Shown piece by piece: positions 43,932 through 52,195 of a stretch of DNA of 64,000 bases; position 1 is the stretch's first letter, and every line of letters starts with the position of its first letter. Source of the stretch: Maricaulis sp947259345 (GTDB lineage Bacteria; Pseudomonadota; Alphaproteobacteria; Caulobacterales; Maricaulaceae); NCBI GenBank assembly GCA_965217205.1, contig OZ244254.1, forward strand, positions 1,736,001 through 1,800,000, given 5' to 3'. The notes beneath the pieces are model-generated. The model did no database searches, was not told the origin of the DNA, and saw nothing but the letters and a program-made list of their open reading frames with translations. The position numbers were made by a program, and so were the translations under genes.

Positions 43932-44573
43932 CTAGAGTGCCCGCGCCTCGCCCTTCACCAACGGAACAAACCGAACATCCATGATGTCGGTTTCGGTGAT
44001 ACTGTCGCCCTCACGCACATAGCGCACCAGGACCTGACGGGTCTCACGGTCCACCGGCGCGACGGCGATACCGCCATCCTTGAGCTGTTCGAGAATGGCG
44101 TCGGGCCGGGTCGGGGCCGAGGCCGTCAGGATGATGCGGTCAAAGGGGGCCTGCTCCGGCCAACCGACCGAGCCATCACCGATGCGGGTCACGATATTGG
44201 TCAGACGCATGGCTTCGAAGCGGGCCTCGGCTTCACGCGACAAGGTGCGATAACGCTCCACCGAATAGACCCGTCGCGCCAGCCGCGCCAGGACAGCCGC
44301 CTGATAACCGGAGCCGGTGCCGATCTCGAGCACTTTGCAACGATCATCCAGCTTCAGCGCCTGGGTCATCAAGGCGACGATCAGCGGCTGCGAGATGGTC
44401 TGGCCGCAATCGATCGGCAGGGCCCGGTCATCATAGGCCTGGTCGCCAAAGCGTTGCGGCACGAAAAGATGGCGCGGCGTGCGTTCGAGCGCACCCATGA
44501 CCTTGGCATCGGTCACACCGCCACCACGCAGGCTCATCACGAGCTGGATCATGCGGGGATCAGGCATTTGCAT
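43932..44573 (-). CDS. pcm: Protein-L-isoaspartate O-methyltransferase
   Basis: Pcm methylates L-isoaspartyl residues in damaged proteins using S-adenosylmethionine, allowing repair. The 213-residue sequence has RTPRHLFVPQRFGDQAYDDR, ALPIDCGQTISQPLIVALMT, the SAM-binding VLEIGTGSGYQAAVLA, and DRIILTASAP. The ATG at 44573 has GAAGAAGG nine bases upstream; a TTG three codons earlier is less likely. It follows surE closely in the common surE-pcm-nlpD stress gene order. Confidence 0.95.
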   Translation of the reverse strand: MQMPDPRMIQLVMSLRGGGVTDAKVMGALERTPRHLFVPQRFGDQAYDDRALPIDCGQTISQPLIVALMTQALKLDDRCKVLEIGTGSGYQAAVLARLARRVYSVERYRTLSREAEARFEAMRLTNIVTRIGDGSVGWPEQAPFDRIILTASAPTRPDAILEQLKDGGIAVAPVDRETRQVLVRYVREGDSITETDIMDVRFVPLVKGEARAL

Positions 44574-44617
44574 GCGAGGCAACCTTCTTCACGCGTCAGT
44601 CCGCGGCCAGGGCGGGA

Positions 44618-45412
44618 TCAGGATTTGGGCGGGACGCCGCCGAGCATGCTTTTCAGATTGCCCAGCGTCTCGCCATGGGTGAGGTCCATGTGCAGCGGCG
44701 TAACGGAAATCTTGCCGTCATAGATCGCCCGCAGATCGACCCCGTCCGGCGGATTGGACAACAGACCCTTGAAGGCGAGCCAGTAATAATCCATGCCGCG
44801 CGGATCCGTGCGGTGCTCGGCATGCAGGATATGCTGGTCGCGACGCCCCTGGCGCGTGACTTCGACTTCCTCGACTTCATCCGGCTTGCGGTCCGGGAAA
44901 TTGATGTTGATCAACACATCCTCGGGCCATTTCAGATCAAACAGGCGGCGCAGGATGGGCGCGCCATACATTTCCGCCGTCTCCCACTGGATCGGATCAT
45001 CCTTTCCGAAACCATAGGCCTGGGACAGCGCGACCGACGGCACCCCCAGCTGCATGCCCTGCATGGCACCGGCGACCGTGCCGGAGAAGGTCACATCCTC
45101 GGCGATGTTCTGGCCACGATTGACGCCCGAGAGGACGAGGTCAGGCTGTTTGCCGGGGATGAGGTCCTGAATGCCCATCAGTACGCAATCGGTCGGCGTT
45201 CCGGACACCGCCATGCGGCGCTCGTCGAAATGGCGGACCCGCAAGGGCGCATGCAGCGACAGAGAACGTCCGGCCCCGGACTGCTCCTCGGCGGGCGCCA
45301 CGATCCACACATCGTCCGACAGCTGGCGCGCAATCTTCTCCAGCACTTTGAGCCCGTGGGCGCGGATACCGTCATCATTGGTAAGGAGGATGCGGGGATT
45401 GTCTGGGATCAT
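44618..45412 (-). CDS. surE: 5'/3'-nucleotidase SurE
   Basis: SurE is a metal-dependent phosphatase acting on nucleoside monophosphates, linked to stationary-phase survival. The 264-residue protein has the metal-binding ILLTNDDGIRAHG, VAPAEEQSGAGRSLSL, GTPTDCVLMG and VLSGVNRGQNIAEDVTFSGT, all diagnostic. The ATG at 45412 is preferred over a TTG two codons earlier. It is followed by pcm on the same strand; a possible serS terminator hairpin lies upstream. Confidence 0.96.
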   Translation of the reverse strand: MIPDNPRILLTNDDGIRAHGLKVLEKIARQLSDDVWIVAPAEEQSGAGRSLSLHAPLRVRHFDERRMAVSGTPTDCVLMGIQDLIPGKQPDLVLSGVNRGQNIAEDVTFSGTVAGAMQGMQLGVPSVALSQAYGFGKDDPIQWETAEMYGAPILRRLFDLKWPEDVLININFPDRKPDEVEEVEVTRQGRRDQHILHAEHRTDPRGMDYYWLAFKGLLSNPPDGVDLRAIYDGKISVTPLHMDLTHGETLGNLKSMLGGVPPKS

Positions 45413-45513
45413 GATCAACCGGTCGCTTGCTGTGTTCGCCAGCGCCTGCTTCTAAAGCAATTTGTGCCGACCGCCAGTCCCCGGACGCGGTCAAAATCAT
45501 GCCGGACAAGCAT

Positions 45514-45541
45514 CAGGCGGCCCCTTGTGGAGGGCCGCCTG
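45514..45541. terminator. Hairpin after serS, possible terminator
   Basis: CAGGCGGCCC pairs with GGGCCGCCTG around an eight-base loop, 48 bases past the serS stop on the minus strand. It would separate serS from surE. There is no U-run. Confidence 0.5.
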
Positions 45542-45588
45542 AGCCTACGACCAATCTCGCAAAAACAGGGAATAGCGAGCCAAACAGG

Positions 45589-46866
45589 TCAGGCTGATAT
45601 TGTCTCCAACCCACCCATATAGGGACGCAGGGCCGCGGGAATAGTGATCGAACCGTCGGCGTTCTGGTGATTTTCCAGGACGGCCACGAGGGCGCGGCCG
45701 ACGGCGACGCCGGATCCGTTCAGCGTGTGCAGGAAGGCCGGACGCTTCTCGCCATCCTTGCGGTAGCGGGCATCCATGCGACGCGCCTGGAAGTCGCCAC
45801 AGGTCGAGCAGGACGAGATTTCGCGATAGCAATCCTGGCTCGGCATCCAGACTTCAAGGTCATAGGTACGGCGGGCGGCAAAGCCCATATCGCCGGTGCA
45901 CAGTTTCATGACCCGGTAGGGAAGCTCGAGCAGCTGCAGGACCTTTTCGGCGCAACCGGTCATGCGTTCCAGCTCGGCATCGCTTTCGTCCGGCGTGACG
46001 ATCGACACCATCTCGACCTTCTGGAATTGATGCAGGCGGATCATGCCACGCGTATCGCGACCGGCCGAGCCGGCTTCCGAACGGAAACAGGGCGTGTAGG
46101 CTGTCATGCGCATGGGCAGATCGCTCTCGGGATGGATGGTCTCGCGCGCCAGATTGGTCAGCGGCACTTCTGAAGTGGGGATCAGCCAGCGACCATCGGT
46201 CGTGCGGAACGAGTCTTCCGTGAATTTCGGCAGTTGACCGGTCCCGAACATGGCTTCGTCGCGCACCATGTAGGGCGGGCTGACTTCTTCATAGCCGTGC
46301 TCGGTGGTGTGCAGATCGAGCATGAACTGCGCCAGCGCACGTTCCATGCGGGCCAAACCGCCGCGCAGCGCCACAAATCGCGACCCGGAGATCTCAGCGG
46401 CGGCCTTGAAGTCCATCTGGCCGAGACCTTCACCCAAGTCGACATGGTCGCGCGGCTTGAAGTCCATGGCCCGGGGATCGCCCCAGCGACGCATTTCCTC
46501 ATTGTCTGCCTCGTCGGCGCCCTGCGGCACGTCGTCATAAGGCAGGTTCGGCAGGGCGGCGAGATGCTGGTTCAAGGCTTCGTCGAAATGGCGCGCCTGC
46601 TGACCGGCCTCTTCCAGCACGGATTTGAGACGGTCGACCTCGCTACGCAAACGGTTGAACTCGGCTTCGTCGCCGCTCGCCTTGGCCTTGCCGATCTGCT
46701 TGGACAGCGCATTGCGCTCGGTCTCGGCGTCCTGTTGCTTGCCCAGCGCATCGCGGCGGGAGGCATCAAGCTCGATCAGGGTCGCGGATTGCGGCGTCAG
46801 GCCACGCTTGGCGAGGCCAGCGTCGAATGCGTCGGGATTGTCGCGGATGAGCTTGATGTCATGCAT
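45589..46866 (-). CDS. serS: Seryl-tRNA synthetase
   Basis: Charges tRNA-Ser with serine. The 425-residue class II synthetase has the N-terminal coiled-coil tRNA arm (about residues 30-100), then motif 2 (RMTAYTPCFRSEAGSAGRDT, then GMIRLHQFQKVE) and motif 3 (LNGSGVAVGRALVAVLENHQ), with TSEVPLTNLARE and EISSCSTCGDFQARR between them. Length and motif order are normal. It precedes surE in the reading direction of the minus strand and follows tatC. Confidence 0.98.
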   Translation of the reverse strand: MHDIKLIRDNPDAFDAGLAKRGLTPQSATLIELDASRRDALGKQQDAETERNALSKQIGKAKASGDEAEFNRLRSEVDRLKSVLEEAGQQARHFDEALNQHLAALPNLPYDDVPQGADEADNEEMRRWGDPRAMDFKPRDHVDLGEGLGQMDFKAAAEISGSRFVALRGGLARMERALAQFMLDLHTTEHGYEEVSPPYMVRDEAMFGTGQLPKFTEDSFRTTDGRWLIPTSEVPLTNLARETIHPESDLPMRMTAYTPCFRSEAGSAGRDTRGMIRLHQFQKVEMVSIVTPDESDAELERMTGCAEKVLQLLELPYRVMKLCTGDMGFAARRTYDLEVWMPSQDCYREISSCSTCGDFQARRMDARYRKDGEKRPAFLHTLNGSGVAVGRALVAVLENHQNADGSITIPAALRPYMGGLETISA

Positions 46867-46936
46867 GGGTCTGATCCGGTTGGAATGAAATAACGAGGCC
46901 GGGCTATAGCCCTGCCCGCGCGCGCCGTAAACCGGA

Positions 46937-47752
46937 TCAGTCCTCTTCAGCCTCGTCGGCCTCGGCCTTGGAAGACTGCATCAGATGCATGCCGCCAATC
47001 GAGATGAAGTAGAGCAGCATCAGCGCACCGCCCAGCATAACCTGGGAAATCGGATCCGGCGGTGTCGCGAACGCGGCAAACAGGGCAATCCCGACAACCG
47101 CAAAGCGCCAGCCCTTGAGCAGGGTCTTCGCCTTGAGGATGCCGGCCTTGGCCAGCAGCATGAGGAAGACCGGCATCTGGAAGGAAATGCCAAAGACCAG
47201 CATCAGCGTGGTGATGAGGTTCATGTAGTCGGAGACGTTGAGCAAAAGCTCGATGCGTGTCCCGACCAGCTCGGCCGACTGTTCCTGGCCCAGCGAAAAG
47301 CGCATCACCATCGGCAGGACGAAGAAATAGACGAAGCTCACACCCGCGCCGAACAGGATCGGCGACATGGCCAGGAAAGGCGCGAAGGCGCCGCGCTCAT
47401 TCTTGTAAAGGCCCGGCGCGACAAAGCCGTAAATCTGCCAGGCAATGACCGGGAAGGTGATGATGATTGCGCCCACCAAAGACAGTTTCAGCCGGACAAA
47501 GAAGAATTCCAGCGGCGCAAAGAAATTGGCCGTCAGGTCCAGCTCTTCAACGGGCACGCCGCGCACAATCGAGGCGGCGTCACGATAGGGCAGAAGCAGC
47601 CATTGATAGAGCGTCTCTGAAACCAGGAAACAGCCGATGAAGCCGACCAGGAGAAAGCCCATGATCAGCACCAGCCGCGAGCGCAGCTCGATCAGGTGTT
47701 CGACCAATGGAGCGCGGCTCGCCTCGACTTCGTCATGCTCGATTTCGGCCAT
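46937..47752 (-). CDS. tatC: Sec-independent protein translocase TatC
   Basis: TatC is the receptor for twin-arginine signal peptides. The 271-residue protein has six membrane helices, with PLVEHLIELRSRLV at the N-terminus, FFAPLEFFFVRLKLSLVGAI, AFAPFLAMSPILFGAGVSFVYF, FGISFQMPVFLMLLA and FAAFATPPDPISQVMLG, all diagnostic. A charged C-terminal tail (KAEADEAEED) follows. The tatA, tatB and tatC genes run in that order with gaps of only a few bases. Confidence 0.98.
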   Translation of the reverse strand: MAEIEHDEVEASRAPLVEHLIELRSRLVLIMGFLLVGFIGCFLVSETLYQWLLLPYRDAASIVRGVPVEELDLTANFFAPLEFFFVRLKLSLVGAIIITFPVIAWQIYGFVAPGLYKNERGAFAPFLAMSPILFGAGVSFVYFFVLPMVMRFSLGQEQSAELVGTRIELLLNVSDYMNLITTLMLVFGISFQMPVFLMLLAKAGILKAKTLLKGWRFAVVGIALFAAFATPPDPISQVMLGGALMLLYFISIGGMHLMQSSKAEADEAEED

Positions 47753-47757
47753 TCGGC

Positions 47758-48243
47758 TCAGCGTCCCTTGATTTCGTCGGCCGGCTTGGCCGGTGCGGGT
47801 TCGGCACGCTCAGCCGTCTCTGCCGCATCATCGCTCGCAGCGGCGTCGGCCTGTGCATCGCTTTCCGGTGTTTTGCTTTCGAGGGCGGCCTGCTTCTCCG
47901 CCTTCGCCGCTTCGGCCTCAGCCTGGCTCTTCTCGACATGCTTCATCTTGAGGGCGCGGATATCATCGTCTTGCGCGCCGCGTGTGGCCTTGTCCAACTC
48001 GCCATGGATCTGATTGACGGGATTCGCGTCCTTGAGCGCCTCAATCTCGCGGCGCAGTTCGGACAGCTCGGTCTCACGACCGATTTCCTCGAAACTGTTC
48101 TGGAAATCCTTCGCCATGGCGCGGGCCTGGGCCATCATCTGACCGACCTTGCGCATCATGACCGGCAATTGCTGCGGCCCGACCACGACAAGCGCGAGGA
48201 CCAGGACTACCAGCAATTCCGGCATGCCAATGCCGGGGCTCAT
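47758..48243 (-). CDS. tatB: Sec-independent protein translocase TatB
   Basis: TatB forms the receptor complex with TatC. The 161-residue protein has the short N-terminal helix MSPGIGMPELLVVLVLALVV, the hinge VVGPQQLPVMMRKVGQMMAQ, a long amphipathic helix, and an Ala/Glu-rich low-complexity tail. The glutamate in GMPELL is conserved in TatB. It follows tatA by three bases. Confidence 0.96.
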   Translation of the reverse strand: MSPGIGMPELLVVLVLALVVVGPQQLPVMMRKVGQMMAQARAMAKDFQNSFEEIGRETELSELRREIEALKDANPVNQIHGELDKATRGAQDDDIRALKMKHVEKSQAEAEAAKAEKQAALESKTPESDAQADAAASDDAAETAERAEPAPAKPADEIKGR

Positions 48244-48246
48244 CGC

Positions 48247-48471
48247 CTAGCTCCCGGTTTTTTCGTCTTCGCGGGTCTCGGTGTTGAGCGAGCCGGCCGG
48301 CGTTTCACTGTCAGCCGCGTCGCCCTCGCCCTCATCATCCTTCAGTCCCTTGCGGAAGCTGGTGATGCCTTTGGCGAAGTCACCCATGACCGATGCGATC
48401 TTCCCGCGGCCGCCGAACAGCAGGACGGCCAGAAGAACCACAAGAAGAATTTGCCACATACCGGGAGCCAT
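48247..48471 (-). CDS. tatA: Sec-independent protein translocase TatA
   Basis: TatA oligomerises to make the passage for folded proteins. The 74-residue protein has the N-terminal helix MWQILLVVLLAVLLFGGRGK, the conserved FGxGK-type hinge, the amphipathic helix IASVMGDFAKGITSFRKGLK and an acidic tail. GGAGGGG precedes the ATG. First gene of the tatABC operon, about 100 bases after scpB. Confidence 0.97.
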   Translation of the reverse strand: MAPGMWQILLVVLLAVLLFGGRGKIASVMGDFAKGITSFRKGLKDDEGEGDAADSETPAGSLNTETREDEKTGS

Positions 48472-48572
48472 GTGCCCCTCCGTCTGAACCGAGTTAACTG
48501 GGTCTACTGCGTTTGCCGGGCCTCGTCCAACCCGTCAATCAGGCAGCGGGACGATTGATCGCACACCCGCCG

Positions 48573-49382
48573 CTATGCCGCACCGTCCGGCTCGTCATCC
48601 CCGTCCATGAAGTCGACATGGAAGGCGTGCGCTTCCTCATCGCTGAGCGGATCTTCCAGCAGGTCTGGTTCCACGCTGCGGGTCGGATCCGGAACCGAGA
48701 AATCCGGCGGCAGGCGCGCATCCAGCAAGCCGGCCGCCTTGAGGTCGGACATGCCGGGCAGGTCACCGATCGATTGCAGCGCAAAGTATTCCATGAAGGC
48801 CTGGGTCGTACCGTAGGTGACCGGACGGCCCGGCGTGCGACGACGCCCGCGCGGGCGAACCCAGCGCAGCTCGAACAACAGGTCCAGCGTGCCGCGCGAA
48901 ACCGCGACACCCCGGATTTCCTCGATCTCGGCCCGCGTCACGGGCTGGTGATAGGCGATGATGGACAGGGTTTCCAGCGCCGCCTGGGACAGTTTGCGCG
49001 GTTCCTGTTTCACTTCAACCAGGACGTCAGCCAGATCGGGTGCCGTTTCGAAACGCCAGCGCCCGCCCACTTCTGTGAGGCGCACGCCGCGTTCGGCGTA
49101 TTCCCCCTGCAACTTGCCGAGCAGGTCCTGGATATTGGCTTCGAGCGGCAGTCGCCCGATCAAGGTTTCTTCGTCCAGCGGCTCCGCAGCGGCAAAGAGC
49201 AAGGCTTCCAGCACGCGCAGATTCTGGCGTTCGGTATTCACAGCGAGATGGACGCCCAGCGCTTCGGACGCTTCGGCGTCGGCCGCCACGCTCGGCCCCT
49301 GGTGCGAGGCGCGCTCGCGCAGCGCGGAGATCGCGCTGGAGATCGCGTCGGTCTTGTCATCGGTCGTTGTGTCATCAGTCAT
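48573..49382 (-). CDS. scpB: Segregation and condensation protein B
   Basis: ScpB bridges the kleisin ScpA and SMC in the bacterial condensin. The 269-residue protein has the two winged-helix domains: LRVLEALLFAAAEPLDEETL in the first, and LSQAALETLSIIAYHQPVTR followed by AEIEEIRGVAVSRGTLDLL in the second, both family hallmarks. The C-terminal region is acidic (HVDFMDGDDEPD). Its start overlaps scpA by eight bases, so stoichiometry is probably set by translational coupling. Confidence 0.96.
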   Translation of the reverse strand: MTDDTTTDDKTDAISSAISALRERASHQGPSVAADAEASEALGVHLAVNTERQNLRVLEALLFAAAEPLDEETLIGRLPLEANIQDLLGKLQGEYAERGVRLTEVGGRWRFETAPDLADVLVEVKQEPRKLSQAALETLSIIAYHQPVTRAEIEEIRGVAVSRGTLDLLFELRWVRPRGRRRTPGRPVTYGTTQAFMEYFALQSIGDLPGMSDLKAAGLLDARLPPDFSVPDPTRSVEPDLLEDPLSDEEAHAFHVDFMDGDDEPDGAA

Positions 49383-50190
49383 CGGTCGCGCCCTCTTCCC
49401 CGGACTGCGCCCTCACGAAGAGCGGCGCATAGGCTTCACGCTGACGCAATCGTGCATGGCCCTCCTTGGTGATTTCAAGCGCGGCCAGCATCGAACTGGC
49501 CCGCACTGACCGCATCGGAGGTGGATTGGCGCCCAACTCCCCGGCCCCGGGAAGCAGGCTATCCAGTTCTCGCCATTCACTGATTTGCGGCATCAGTGTC
49601 TCAAGGCGGTCTCTTGCAGTTTCCAGGCCATAAACCTTGGGAGTCGGCGGGCGATAGACCGAGCGCGCCTGTTTCACGCGGCGACTGGCATAGGCCGATA
49701 GCAGGTCATGCAGGTCGGCTTCATAGACCACTGAGCGCGTCGCGCGCACCCCTTCCGGCATGCCGCGCGCGTGGATGTCCACCGCGAGCAGTGGCCGGGC
49801 GAACAGCGCTTCGCCGGCGGCGCGCATGGCTTCGAGACGCCGCAGCCGGAATGCCAAGGCCGCTGCCAACGCTTCTGCAGGCTGCTCCTCCTCATCCTTC
49901 TGCGGCTTCGGCAGGAGAAGTTTGGACTTCAGATAGGCCAGCCAGGCCGCCATCACCAGATAGTCAGCGGCGAGGTCGAGACGCTTTTGGCGCGCCGCTT
50001 CCATGAATTGCAGATATTGCTCGGCCAGTTCGAGGATCGAGATCTTCGCCAGATCAATCTTGCGCTTGCGGGCCAGGGCGAGCAGGAGGTGAAGCGGTCC
50101 CTCGAATCCGTCGAGATCCACAACGAGCGCATCCGTCTCGGCGTTCTCGGCGGCTTCAAACCGGACGTCTTCCTCGAAATCCTCGCTCAC
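49375..50190 (-). CDS. scpA: Segregation and condensation protein A (kleisin)
   Basis: ScpA is the kleisin of SMC-ScpAB. The 271-residue protein has the N-terminal SMC-binding segment DLDGFEGPLHLLLALARKRK, then IDLAKISILELAEQYLQFME and LAADYLVMAAWLAYLKSKLL, which are strongly conserved in ScpA; the C-terminal winged helix ends the protein. It overlaps scpB by eight bases. The 64-base gap to nagZ contains two copies of an 18-base direct repeat. Confidence 0.96.
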   Translation of the reverse strand: MSEDFEEDVRFEAAENAETDALVVDLDGFEGPLHLLLALARKRKIDLAKISILELAEQYLQFMEAARQKRLDLAADYLVMAAWLAYLKSKLLLPKPQKDEEEQPAEALAAALAFRLRRLEAMRAAGEALFARPLLAVDIHARGMPEGVRATRSVVYEADLHDLLSAYASRRVKQARSVYRPPTPKVYGLETARDRLETLMPQISEWRELDSLLPGAGELGANPPPMRSVRASSMLAALEITKEGHARLRQREAYAPLFVRAQSGEEGATDD

Positions 50191-50235
50191 AACGCTCCCA
50201 CTTCAGGGCTCCCGCTCCAACGCTCCCGCTTCAGG
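50190..50235. repeat. Two 18-base direct repeats between nagZ and scpA
   Basis: CAACGCTCCCACTTCAGG (50190-50207) and CAACGCTCCCGCTTCAGG (50218-50235) differ at one base and have a 28-base period. The unit lies just upstream of scpA and may be replication slippage. Confidence 0.6.
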
Positions 50236-50253
50236 CGGCTGACCGTCTCCGGA

Positions 50254-51270
50254 TCAGGCCGAAAGCCTGTCCAGCCAGTCATTGAAACGCGATTCGGCAT
50301 CTTCCGGGTCAAAATCCTCGATGACATCACGGGCGCTCTCGGCGGTTGCCGCGCGTTCAAGCGCCTTGCCGGACAGGGCGGCCGTGCCTTCGGCAACGGC
50401 GATCATCTCGCCCATCTGGCCATTGCAGTGCAAAAGCATGTCGCAACCGGCCTTGAGCGATCGCTCACCACGTTCGCGGAACGTCCCTGTCAGCGCCTTC
50501 ATTGACAGATCATCCGTCATCAGGAGGCCGTCAAACCCGATCTCGCCGCGAATGACCTTGCCGACCAGCTCGGCGGACTGGGTCGCGGGATGATCGGAAT
50601 CGATATCGGCATAGACAATATGGGCCGTCATCGCCATCGGCGCATCGCTCAAGCCCCTGAAGGGCGCGAAATCGGTCTCCGACAGCAGGCCGTGCTCTTC
50701 CGGAACGACCGGCAATTCCAGATGACTGTCGGCCAGGGCCCGTCCATGACCGGGGATATGCTTGATAATCGGGGCGACACCGCCGGCCATCAGGCCTTCC
50801 ATGGCCGCACGCCCCAGATGGATGACCGGTTCCGGCGTCCGTCCGAAAGCCCGGTCGCCGATAATGTCATCCGCGCCGTCAATGCGCAGATCGGCCACCG
50901 GCGCACAATCGACATCAACGCCGATCGTGCGCAATTCGTGGGCCAGCAGGCGATGATTGATGCGCGTGGCCTCGATCGCCATTTCCTCATCGATCTTCCA
51001 CAAATCGGCAAACCGCTCGGCCGCTGGCGCTGCACGCCAGGTCGGCGGGCGCAGGCGGGCGACGCGGCCGCCCTCCTGGTCGATCAGGATCGGCACATCC
51101 CGGCCAACGCAATCTCGCAATTCCAGCGTCAGCCGCGAGACCTGACGAATACCCTCGATATTGCGGGCGAACAGGATGAAGCCCCACGGATCGATGTCGC
51201 GAAAGAAGGCTTTCTCGTCCGGGCTCAACTTGGTCCCGGCGAGCCCGTAAATCACCGACGCTATCGTCAT
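50254..51270 (-). CDS. nagZ: Beta-N-acetylhexosaminidase NagZ (GH3)
   Basis: NagZ removes N-acetylglucosamine from cytoplasmic muropeptides during peptidoglycan recycling. The 338-residue GH3 enzyme has GFILFARNIEGIRQVSRLT, PILIDQEGGRVARLRPP, the mobile-loop motif KHIPGHGRALADSHLELP with the catalytic His/Asp pair, and the nucleophile region LLMTDDLSMKAL. No signal peptide is seen, as expected. Its ATG overlaps the SPOR gene stop by four bases. Confidence 0.96.
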   Translation of the reverse strand: MTIASVIYGLAGTKLSPDEKAFFRDIDPWGFILFARNIEGIRQVSRLTLELRDCVGRDVPILIDQEGGRVARLRPPTWRAAPAAERFADLWKIDEEMAIEATRINHRLLAHELRTIGVDVDCAPVADLRIDGADDIIGDRAFGRTPEPVIHLGRAAMEGLMAGGVAPIIKHIPGHGRALADSHLELPVVPEEHGLLSETDFAPFRGLSDAPMAMTAHIVYADIDSDHPATQSAELVGKVIRGEIGFDGLLMTDDLSMKALTGTFRERGERSLKAGCDMLLHCNGQMGEMIAVAEGTAALSGKALERAATAESARDVIEDFDPEDAESRFNDWLDRLSA

Positions 51271-52097
51271 CGGCGTGCCACCAGGCAGTCTTGCCCGCGC
51301 GATTGCAGGGTCGAGCAGAAGTTGACCGCATCACCGCGATCGGCAAAGGCGGCGATGCGCAGGCGATGATACGTGCCGCGTCCCTCAATCTCGACCGAGG
51401 CCACATCCGGCGCCATGCCGGCGGAGATATCGGCGAAGCGCGTCCGAAAGGCGACCCAGGCCGCTTCGGCATCGGCTTCGGTCCGGAAAGAGGCGATCTG
51501 CACGACCCAGCTGCCCGACACGTCAACACCGGGCGTCGCCGTCGCGGTTTCAGCCGGGGCCGGATCGGGTTCGCTGGCCGGTGCCTGTGGTTCGGGTTCC
51601 GGATCGGGCTGGCGCGCCGGGCGCTCCGGTGCCGGGCGCGGGGTCGCGTCCGGCAGGGCCTCGGTCTCGACCGTCGGATCGGCGGCCTCATCGGCATCCA
51701 CCTGTTCGACCCGCAGGCCCGGGCGGCCCGAATCTTCCAGAGGCTCTTCCGGTGCCGGACGCAGCGAGACGGTGTCATCACCCGCATCATCACCTGTCAG
51801 GCGGTCATAGACTTCCAGCTCCGTGTCCGGCGTCTCGGCGCCACCGGGATCAACCGGGCGCTCGCGATAGGGTTCTTCATTGGGAATGAGGCGTGGCGCA
51901 CCATCGCGGCCACTATCGCGCAGACCCTGATTATAGGCGCTCCAGACCACGCCGAGAAACAGGACAAAAGCGGCCAGGGCCGTGGTCAGCAGAAGCAGGC
52001 CGCGACGGGCATCCTCGTCACGGGCGTCAAAGGTGGCAAACTCGTCCGCCGGTGGGGCATAGGCGCCGATCCGGCTTTCCTCGTCCTGGTCTGTCAT
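51267..52097 (-). CDS. Membrane-anchored SPOR domain protein
   Basis: A 276-residue bitopic protein: a cytoplasmic tail, one membrane helix (about 32-52, LLLLTTALAAFVLFLGVVWS), a Pro/Glu/Asp-rich linker of about 130 residues, and a C-terminal SPOR domain (WVVQIASFRTEADAEAAWVA, then YHRLRIAAFADRGDAVNFCS). SPOR domains bind denuded glycan strands at the division septum. The linker would span part of the periplasm. In alphaproteobacteria a gene of this type stands next to nagZ. A cell-division role is inferred from the domain. Confidence 0.9.
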   Translation of the reverse strand: MTDQDEESRIGAYAPPADEFATFDARDEDARRGLLLLTTALAAFVLFLGVVWSAYNQGLRDSGRDGAPRLIPNEEPYRERPVDPGGAETPDTELEVYDRLTGDDAGDDTVSLRPAPEEPLEDSGRPGLRVEQVDADEAADPTVETEALPDATPRPAPERPARQPDPEPEPQAPASEPDPAPAETATATPGVDVSGSWVVQIASFRTEADAEAAWVAFRTRFADISAGMAPDVASVEIEGRGTYHRLRIAAFADRGDAVNFCSTLQSRGQDCLVARR

Positions 52098-52195
52098 GAA
52101 TTCCGGTTCTCACCTCAGGTCCGGCGGCCGCGCGAATCGCGACAGGTCGCCATACGATAACACTGCGGCCTGAATGACCTTACCGCCGCGACAGT

